In this document: piece after piece, positions 6,801-11,975 of the stretch
Numbering within the stretch: position 1 is the stretch's first letter
How the letters are laid out: each line of letters opens with the position of its first letter
Source of the DNA: CAYOBW01 sp964402115
Lineage (GTDB): Bacteria > Verrucomicrobiota > Kiritimatiellia > UBA8416 > CAYOBW01
Direction of reading: 5' to 3'
DNA: 11,975 nt
Assembly: GCA_964402115.1 (NCBI GenBank)
Contig: CAYOBW010000219.1
Span: 1 to 11,975 of the forward strand
Notes under the pieces: model-generated
The model's database searches: none
What the model was told of the DNA's origin: nothing
The model's input: the letters and a program-made list of their open reading frames with translations, nothing else
Made by a program: the position numbers and the translations under genes

Positions 6801-7645
6801 GTAACGCCTCGGCGAACGCGCTGGCTTTATCCGGTATCATCTCCGGCACGGGCCCCATCACCGCCACCGGTAGCGCTGCTTCGTCGTTGATCCTGTCCGG
6901 CACCAACACCTACACCGGCGGAACCATCCTGAACCAAGGCGGAATCACCCTCGGCACGGGCGGCACGCTGGGAACCGGGCCGCTCAAGGTCAACAACAAT
7001 AACAGCACGGCGGCTGGCACGGCGGTGCAACTCACCCTGCCCACGGGTGCGAATCTGACGGTTGGCAGCCTGAGCGGCGCCATCGCCAGTCCGGTCGGCG
7101 GCGCCAACACCGCCCGCATCGCGACCCAGAGCGGGCGCACCTTCACGGTCAATCAGACCGCCGACGGCACGTATGCCGGCACGATTACCGGTGCGGGCAA
7201 CTTCACCCTCGGCAGCCTCAGCACCCATACCCTCACCTTGGCCGGCGCCAACACCTACACCGGGCCCACGACGATCAATGCCGGCACGCTGCGGCTTGGG
7301 GCGGACAACACGCTCGGCACAACCAACAACGTGGTCCTGGCGGGCGGGGCGCTGGACATGGGCGGCTACAGCAACTCGCCCGGCACGCTGGCGGTGACCG
7401 GAGAAGGCACTCTCGTGCTGGGGGCGGGAAGCATCAGTTTCCGTGACAGTTCCGGGGTCGCATGGACGGGAAAGCTAACCGTGGCGGGCGCGCTCGGCGA
7501 GCAGACGGTACGCTTCGGCGCCAGCAACACCGCCCTGACGATGGCGCAACTGGACCGGATCAACCTCGGCGGCCATTTCGTATACCTCGATTCAGCCGGC
7601 TATCTGCGCTCGGCGAAGTCCGGAATGATGCTGATCGTTCGATAG
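3839..7645 (+). CDS. Giant secreted polyglycine/beta-strand-repeat protein, first of a tandem pair
   Basis: 1268 residues, probably a fibrous surface or extracellular protein; no enzyme domain was seen. In order: Sec signal peptide 1-34 (KWFALALAALLAF core, cut near SATRA|AEV); glycine-rich domain about 70-288, from EYLIVGGGG to GSGVVIVRYAG; a PATR-type repeat about 319-378 (LTLSGANTYSGDTTVSNGTLKLG); a DSSAVDWTG...LRFG...GYL module 415-476; Ig-like repeat 483-585; MBG-like domain 594-678; a second Ig-like repeat 685-787; YDG-like domain 793-874; a VWTLDGGGNWS block near 880; two more PATR repeats about 999-1043 and 1108-1156; and a second DSSGVAWTG...GYL module 1199-1257. It ends in MMLIVR. 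No outer-membrane barrel or PEP-CTERM is visible. ATG 3839 is chosen for AGGAG 5 nt upstream and the signal peptide; the 47 upstream in-frame codons run through the hairpin. The downstream neighbour is a paralogue. Confidence 0.92.
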   Translation: MNSKHTRPADTTKWFALALAALLAFTCTLSATRAAEVTLDGTSGSNSIGTGYSTDGNLTVNLGFFAEYLIVGGGGGGGNGSNATRSRGGGGGGAGGLLTNVGGTLLQVVAASHPVEVGAGGAAGLFETAGSNGGDSSVFGITALGGGGGGGFGSGQPAKIGGSGGGGGSGSAAASGTTGQGEAGGTGKAAGAGSGGGGGGAGQAGINAVDNAVGGNGGNGRQNAITGTAVWYAGGGGGRRSSTGGLGGGGAGNDTATPGTDGLGGGGGGGTTTGAAKGGSGVVIVRYAGSQAGTGGDISTVSGATVHRFTSSGSLSGLDLDARLGVTLTGEITGPGGLIHNGPGKLTLSGANTYSGDTTVSNGTLKLGANNVLPPTAVSIGAAILDAVTRTDTVGTLDVTGAATINLGIGAALAFADSSAVDWTGGALNITCTTMSGWSLRFGADSNGLAVAQLALVSVNGSGAGTCALDAGGYLVPPPSTITVPATLPGSLSTTYGTASAAQSVAVSGANLTADITATAQTGFEVSSDGSTFGATATFARQVDNTAGGTLSVRLAATASAAGSYDSVPAAILSSSDAASKNVATPPGGNTVSKATPTVTVTVGTYIYNGSPQGPDSYTTSPTGDTGTPTWSYKGAAATSYAPSPTRPTEVGAYDATVSLAADDNFETASSSATAFTILTTPTISAPASLPGSLSTTYGTASAATNVAVSGSDLIADVTATAQPDFEVSSDGATFGAAATFTQSGGSASGTLSVRLAATALATGSYDSVIAAILSSTGATSTNVATYASGNTVNPRALTFTGSKACDGSASATAAQLAFGNNLDGANLTKSGSVTLDGAGPGLQNINSFAGLSLGGSAADNYTLTGASGSVTVSSFSNGVWTLDGGGNWSTAGSWQDSVIADGQGSTAWFTNNITAARIVTIDGRSRTVGTLNIGDSDNSHSFTLAASGGATLTLDNSGSAAQINQLSTSRGDASSVPLVLSGGLDVSNASANALALSGIISGTGPITATGSAASSLILSGTNTYTGGTILNQGGITLGTGGTLGTGPLKVNNNNSTAAGTAVQLTLPTGANLTVGSLSGAIASPVGGANTARIATQSGRTFTVNQTADGTYAGTITGAGNFTLGSLSTHTLTLAGANTYTGPTTINAGTLRLGADNTLGTTNNVVLAGGALDMGGYSNSPGTLAVTGEGTLVLGAGSISFRDSSGVAWTGKLTVAGALGEQTVRFGASNTALTMAQLDRINLGGHFVYLDSAGYLRSAKSGMMLIVR
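4061..4068 (+). repeat. G8 tract early in the first giant gene (partner 7905-7912)
   Basis: Codons GGG GGG GGC at residues 75-77 make a run of eight G, whereas most glycines around it use GGC or GGT. The tandem paralogue has the same run at 7905-7912. A change of one or two bases would shift the frame just after the signal peptide. Confidence 0.8.
5288..5593 (+). repeat. Ig-like module duplicated inside the first giant gene (partner 5894-6193)
   Basis: Both copies read PA-LPGSLSTTYGTASAA ... V-VSG ... FEVSSDG-TFGA-ATF ... GTLSVRLAATA ... GSYDSV-AAILSS. They are separated by the MBG-like domain. The second giant gene has only one such module (about 9126-9437). Confidence 0.85.
6473..6925 (+). 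repeat. Shared block 2 of the tandem paralogues (partner 9471-9923)
   Basis: 453 bp in each gene with no gaps, from GVWTLDG to NTYTGGT. About 100 bp around 6850 and 9848 are almost unchanged. In the first gene block 3 follows at once; in the second gene 921 bp intervene. Confidence 0.88.
6917..7264 (+). repeat. Shared block 3 of the tandem paralogues (partner 10845-11198)
   Basis: From GGTILNQGGITLG through VNNNNSTAAGT and FTVNQTADGTYAGTITGAG to GANTY. The partner has two extra codons near LGTLGATTGTL. After this block the two proteins end in unrelated C-terminal modules. Confidence 0.86.
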
Positions 7646-7653
7646 TACCTTAT

Positions 7654-7659
7654 AGGAGG
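7654..7659 (+). promoter_or_regulatory. Ribosome binding site of the second giant gene
   Basis: AGGAGG lies 8 nt before ATG 7668, inside the 22-bp gap after the stop of the first gene at 7643-7645. No promoter or terminator fits in that gap, so the two genes are probably co-transcribed. Confidence 0.75.
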
Positions 7660-7667
7660 CAGATCGT

Positions 7668-10600
7668 ATGAACACAAACAGTAGGAACCGTAAGCACACT
7701 CGTCCGGCCGACGCAACGAAATGGTTCGCCGTCGCGCTGGCCGCGCTGCTGGCGTTTACCTGCACGCTCAGCGCCACGCGCGCGGCCGAGGTCACGCTCG
7801 ACGGCACGAGCGGCTCCAACTCGATCGGCACCGGCTACTCGACCGACGGCAACCTGACGGTAAACCTCGGCTTCTTTGCCGAATACCTCATCGTCGGAGG
7901 CGGCGGGGGGGGCGGTAATGGTCGCAACGGAACTCGGAACCGGGGCGGCGGCGGCGGCGGCGCCGGTGGTCTGCGGACGAATGTGGGCGGTGCGTTGTTG
8001 CAGGTGGGTGCCGCGAGCCATCCGGTCGAAGTCGGCGCCGGTGGCGCCGCGGGCGGCTTTGAGACGGCGGGTTCCAACGGTGGCAACAGCAGTTTCTTCG
8101 ACATTACAGCCCTCGGCGGTGGCGGGGGCGCCGGTTATCTTGCAAACGCTGGAAGTGGGGGCTCCGGTGGTGGCGGCAGTGGCGTTAAGAATCCCGGCGG
8201 TTCTGGAACAACTGGCCAAGGATACGCGGGTGGAACTGGCGAAGCTAACGGAGCTGGTTACGGCGGTGGTGGTGGCGGTGCTGGCCAAGCGGGTAAGAAT
8301 TCCAGCGGCATAGGCGGAAACGGGGGGAATGGCCTGCAGAATGCCATCACGGGCACAACCGTGTGGTATGCAGGCGGCGGCGGCGGCAGACGCACATCCT
8401 CGGGCGGCCTTGGCGGTGGCGGTGCTGGCAATGACACCGCCACACCTGGCACGGATGGCTTGGGCGGCGGCGGTGGCGGTGGAACGACGACCGGTGCCGG
8501 GAAAGGCGGCTCCGGCGTCGTCATCGTTCGCTACGCGGGCTCGCAAGCGGGCAACGGAGGCGCCGTCTCGCCCGTCAGCGGTGCTACGGTCCACCAGTTC
8601 ACCGGAGACGGCGCGCTGGATCTGTCGGGCCTCGACCTCGATGCCCGGCTTGGCGTCACGCTGACTACCGGAATAACCGGCTCCGGAGACCTGATCTACA
8701 ACGGCCCGGGCGCGCTGACGCTCTCGGGCGCGAACAACTACTCCGGCGCCACCACCATCAACGGCGGGACGCTGAAGCTCGGCGCGGACAACGTCCTGCC
8801 TTCCACGGCCGTCTTCATCGGCGCCGCCACCCTCGCCGCCGATACCCGAACCGACACCGTCGGCACCCTGGCCTTGACAGGCGCGGCGACCATCCAATTG
8901 GACAGTGGCGCGGCGCTCGCCTTCGCGGACAGCCACTTGGTGGACTGGACAGGCGGGACGCTCAACCTCACCGGAATTATTGTGCCGGGGTCGTCCCTGC
9001 GTTTCGGCGCCGACAGCAACGGTCTGACTCCCGCCCAGCTCGCCCTCATCAGCATCAACGGCAGCGGGGCCGGCACCTGCACGCTGGATGCCGGCGGCTA
9101 CCTCGTCGTCCCGACCGCCACCACGATCACCGCTCCAGCGACGCTGCCGGGCAGCCTCTCGACGACCCACGGCACGGCGTCGGCCGCGCGGAGCGTGGCG
9201 GTGTCCGGGGGGAACCTGACGGAAGACATCACGGCGACGGCCCAGACGGGTTTTGAAGTGTCTGCCAACGGCTCGACGTTCAGCGCCACGGCCACGTTCA
9301 CCAGGCAAGGTGACAATACTGCCGCCGGCACGCTCTATGTGCGCCTGGCGGCCACGGCTGTGATCGGCAGCTACGACTCGGTGACCGCCGCCATTCTGAG
9401 CAGCAGCGGCGCCACTTCCGCGAACGTGGCGACCTCGGCCAGCGGCAACACGGTGTCCAACCCCACGGACGGGGTGTGGACACTCGACGGCGACGGCAAC
9501 TGGAGCACCGCGGACAACTGGCAGGACAGCGTGATCGCCGACGGTCTGGGCAAGACGGCCTGGTTTACCCATAACATCACCGCTATCCGCATCGTCACGA
9601 TTGACGGCAGCTCCCGCACCGTGGGCACGTTGAACATCGGCGATTCAAACAATTCCCATTCGTTCACCCTTGCCGCCAGCTGGGGAGCGACGCTGACTCT
9701 CGACAACAGCGGATCGGCCGCGCAGATCAATCAGCTCAGCACAAGTCGAGGCGATGCCTGCAGCGTTCCGCTGGTGCTCAGCGGCGGTTTGGATGTCAGC
9801 AATGCCTCGGCGAACGCGCTGGCTTTATCCGGCATCATCTCCGGCACGGGCCCCATCACCGCCACCGGTAGCGCTGCTTCGTCGTTGATCCTGTCCGGCG
9901 CCAACACCTACACCGGCGGGACGGTGATCGACGGGGGCAGGCTTCAGTTCAATTCCGGCGCGGTGCCCGACACCGGGCAGATCACGATCAACTCCGCCGG
10001 TGTCCTGGCCGCGACGGGCGCCTACGCCGGCGCAGCCGACTGGCTCGGCAGCGGCAAGATCGCAACCGGCTCCGCGGGCGTCCTCGCCCTGACGGCGAAC
10101 AACGGCGCAGCCGTCAACTTAAGCACCGGCGGGCACAATGATCTCTACCTGGGCGCGACCGGCGCCTTCGATTTCGGCAACTACGTCCTGACGCCGGGGG
10201 CCAACGGCTACCTGCTCGGTGGCGGCGGCGGCACGCTCACGCTCAGCAGGACTGGTGCCCTGGGTGCGGGTAAGAACCTGACGGTCGGCGGCAACGTCAC
10301 CCTGTCGGCGGCCAACACCGCCTTCAACGGCACCGTCGCGGTCAACGCCGGCACGCTGACCTTGCGGGACCCAACCGCACTGGGCAGTACCATTCCCAGT
10401 ATCACGGGTGCCGGTAATGTCACGTTTCACGCCAATGAAACGACATACACTCTCAGTGCGGCCAGCAGCTACCTTGGCACCACGACCTTATCCTCGAACA
10501 ATGAAACCGTTGGCTACATCCTTGGTACTGCGAATGCGCTGCCGACCACAACGGTCCTGATGTTCGCGAACGTTACGGGACAAGGCTCAGGCCGGACATC

Positions 10601-11696
10601 TACCTTCGATCTCACAGGATTCAGCCAACAGCTCGGTGGCATGGAGGCCCCGGTGAATGGCCAGAGACGTCATCGGATCCGCAATACCAGCGGCCCCGCC
10701 GCCACGCTGACCATCAATGACAACGGCACCCGCACCTTCAATGGCACGCTCGAGGGCAACTTCGGGGTGGTCAAGAATGGCACGGGCACTTGGACGCTTG
10801 CGGGCCAGACCTTCAACGGCAGCCAATACTCCAACTCCCACAATGGCGGCACCATCCTGAACCAGGGCGGAATCACCCTCGGCAACCTCGGCACGCTGGG
10901 TGCCACCACCGGCACGCTCCAAGTCAACAACAATAACAGCACCGCCGCCGGGACCGATGTAGTCCTCACCCTTCCCACGGGGGCGGATTTGACCGTCGGC
11001 AGCCTGAGCGGCGCTATCGCCACTCCGATCAGCGGCATCAACACCGCCCGCCTTGTGACCCAGATCGGCCGCACCTTCACGGTCAATCAGACCGCCGACG
11101 GCACGTATGCCGGCACGATCACCGGTGCGGGAAGTTTCACCCTCGGCAGCCTCAGCACCCATACCTTGACCCTGACCGGCGCCAACACCTACAGCGGCGG
11201 GACGGCGGTGAACGGCGGCACGCTGCTGGTGAACGGCTCGCTGGCTGCCGGCACTGCGGTGACGGTCAACGGACCCGGTACGTTGGGAGGGACGGGCACG
11301 ATCAACAGGGCGACCAGCGTGCTTTCGGGTGGGACGCTGTCGCCGGGCGCGTCCGTCGGCACGCTCACCTTTGGGGCCGGGTTGACGCTCCAGGCCGGAG
11401 CGAACCTCGTCATGGAACTGGGGACCTCGTCGGATCTCGTGCGCGTGAGCAGCGGCAGCAGCATCACCGGCCCGGCGTCGGGCACCGTGAACCTCAACGT
11501 TACCGACAGTGGCGGCTTGGGCGAGGGGGCGTACACCCTGATCGATTGGACCGGTGCCACGCCGAGCGGCGTGGACGTATCGGACTTCACGGTGACGATG
11601 CCCGGAGGTTGGGTTGGCAACGTGTCCGTTGACGCGAACAAACTTGTCCTGAACGTGACCCCAGTACCGCCACCGACGGTCTTCATATTCCGGTGA
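7668..11696 (+). CDS. Giant secreted polyglycine/beta-strand-repeat protein, second of a tandem pair
   Basis: 1342 residues, probably a surface or extracellular fibrous protein, and a paralogue of the gene ending 22 bp upstream. Order: signal peptide 1-39 (cut near SATRA|AEV); glycine-rich domain about 75-288 ending GSGVVIVRYAG; PATR-type repeat about 323-380; FADSHLVDWTG...GYL module 419-480; one Ig-like repeat 487-590; VWTLDGDGNWS block near 603; PATR repeat about 721-765; a stretch unique to this copy, 753-1059, with further repeats (LTLSRTGALGAGKNLTVGG, FNGTLEGNFGVVKNGTGTWTL); shared repeats 1060-1177; and a C-terminal segment of the kind that ends passenger domains (GTLGGTGTINR, SGGTLSPGASVGTLTF, MELGTSSDLVRV). 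It lacks the MBG-, second Ig- and YDG-like modules of its neighbour. The end is PPPTVFIFR, with no beta-barrel or PEP-CTERM. It is likely translated from the same message as its neighbour. Confidence 0.92.
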   Translation: MNTNSRNRKHTRPADATKWFAVALAALLAFTCTLSATRAAEVTLDGTSGSNSIGTGYSTDGNLTVNLGFFAEYLIVGGGGGGGNGRNGTRNRGGGGGGAGGLRTNVGGALLQVGAASHPVEVGAGGAAGGFETAGSNGGNSSFFDITALGGGGGAGYLANAGSGGSGGGGSGVKNPGGSGTTGQGYAGGTGEANGAGYGGGGGGAGQAGKNSSGIGGNGGNGLQNAITGTTVWYAGGGGGRRTSSGGLGGGGAGNDTATPGTDGLGGGGGGGTTTGAGKGGSGVVIVRYAGSQAGNGGAVSPVSGATVHQFTGDGALDLSGLDLDARLGVTLTTGITGSGDLIYNGPGALTLSGANNYSGATTINGGTLKLGADNVLPSTAVFIGAATLAADTRTDTVGTLALTGAATIQLDSGAALAFADSHLVDWTGGTLNLTGIIVPGSSLRFGADSNGLTPAQLALISINGSGAGTCTLDAGGYLVVPTATTITAPATLPGSLSTTHGTASAARSVAVSGGNLTEDITATAQTGFEVSANGSTFSATATFTRQGDNTAAGTLYVRLAATAVIGSYDSVTAAILSSSGATSANVATSASGNTVSNPTDGVWTLDGDGNWSTADNWQDSVIADGLGKTAWFTHNITAIRIVTIDGSSRTVGTLNIGDSNNSHSFTLAASWGATLTLDNSGSAAQINQLSTSRGDACSVPLVLSGGLDVSNASANALALSGIISGTGPITATGSAASSLILSGANTYTGGTVIDGGRLQFNSGAVPDTGQITINSAGVLAATGAYAGAADWLGSGKIATGSAGVLALTANNGAAVNLSTGGHNDLYLGATGAFDFGNYVLTPGANGYLLGGGGGTLTLSRTGALGAGKNLTVGGNVTLSAANTAFNGTVAVNAGTLTLRDPTALGSTIPSITGAGNVTFHANETTYTLSAASSYLGTTTLSSNNETVGYILGTANALPTTTVLMFANVTGQGSGRTSTFDLTGFSQQLGGMEAPVNGQRRHRIRNTSGPAATLTINDNGTRTFNGTLEGNFGVVKNGTGTWTLAGQTFNGSQYSNSHNGGTILNQGGITLGNLGTLGATTGTLQVNNNNSTAAGTDVVLTLPTGADLTVGSLSGAIATPISGINTARLVTQIGRTFTVNQTADGTYAGTITGAGSFTLGSLSTHTLTLTGANTYSGGTAVNGGTLLVNGSLAAGTAVTVNGPGTLGGTGTINRATSVLSGGTLSPGASVGTLTFGAGLTLQAGANLVMELGTSSDLVRVSSGSSITGPASGTVNLNVTDSGGLGEGAYTLIDWTGATPSGVDVSDFTVTMPGGWVGNVSVDANKLVLNVTPVPPPTVFIFR

Positions 11697-11761
11697 GAGC
11701 AATGTTGAGTAGCCTATCCCCCATGCAAGCACCTGACTCGAGACCTTTCGTCCGCTCCGGC

Positions 11762-11975
11762 ATGAAGAGACGCCACCGTGACAGCGGTTGGCACCTGACA
11801 GGAGCGGCATTCACAATGACCTGCGTGTTGGCATGCACACAGCCGCTGCGGGCCGCCGCGCCGCGCCAGTCGGTGGAGCCCGACTACACCAAGGGCGAGA
11901 ACCCCGAGCGGACCGATATCCCCTGGGCCCTTGGGTCAACGGGTGCTTTCGGGAACATCTGGCCCGGCGACCAGC
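11762..11975 (+). CDS. DUF6288-like secreted protein, N-terminal part (runs off the window)
   Basis: Seventy-one residues are visible. A basic n-region (MKRRHRDSGW), a hydrophobic core (LTGAAFTMTCVLAC) and PLRAAA suggest a Sec signal peptide of about 33 residues. VLAC could also be read as a lipobox, making a lipoprotein possible. The mature start PDYTKGENPERTDIPWALGSTGAFG resembles the opening of DUF6288 proteins of the PVC group (pattern P-[DF]-[FY]-TKG-E ... W-LG-TGA-G). The function of that family is not known to me beyond its being secreted. Upstream in-frame ATGs at 11702 and 11723 would add up to 20 residues. None has a clear ribosome site, and 11762 is chosen because it gives a normal signal peptide. 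It begins 65 bp after the second giant gene on the same strand, so co-transcription is possible. Confidence 0.65.
   Translation, partial: MKRRHRDSGWHLTGAAFTMTCVLACTQPLRAAAPRQSVEPDYTKGENPERTDIPWALGSTGAFGNIWPGDQ

Overview
The window reads like accessory, surface-oriented DNA from a GC-rich member of the PVC superphylum (Planctomycetota, Verrucomicrobiota, Kiritimatiellota or Lentisphaerota). This placement is an inference. It rests on a secreted formylglycine sulfatase with a VHL-beta-like tail, two very long secreted proteins built from autotransporter-associated beta-strand (PATR-type) repeats, and the start of what looks like a DUF6288 protein. A run of 35 Ns inside a transposase shows this is a scaffolded draft or metagenome assembly.

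Layout, left to right. (1) 3-92: the last 29 codons of an unrecognised gene. (2) 140-1990: a secreted type I sulfatase of iduronate-2-sulfatase type, probably in the same transcription unit. (3) 1991-2453: a gene-poor stretch with a scrap resembling the C-terminus of an IS30 transposase, an 18-nt exact match to the last gene of the window, and a palindromic repeat in minus orientation. (4) 2454-3527, minus strand: an IS4/IS5-like DDE transposase, broken by the assembly gap and by a frameshift in a homopolymer. (5) 3528-3838: the transposase control region, a sigma70-like promoter, and a second copy of the palindromic repeat in plus orientation. The end of that repeat supplies the Shine-Dalgarno sequence of the next gene. 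(6) 3839-7645 and 7668-11696: tandem paralogues of 1268 and 1342 residues, 22 bp apart. Each has a Sec signal peptide, a polyglycine domain, beta-strand repeats and Ig-like modules. They share three blocks of near-identical DNA separated by in-frame modules unique to one copy, so the pair is mosaic. (7) 11762 to the window end: the N-terminus of a DUF6288-like secreted protein.

Taken together, the locus looks like an exported polysaccharide-processing and surface-protein region: a periplasmic or extracellular sulfatase, two fibrous surface proteins, and a secreted protein of unknown function. The points most worth following are the hairpin repeat family (conserved outer stem and loop, variable inner stem), the mosaic tandem paralogues with G8 tracts, and the absence of any recognised outer-membrane barrel or PEP-CTERM signal on those giant proteins. 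No RNA genes, CRISPR array or origin were seen.
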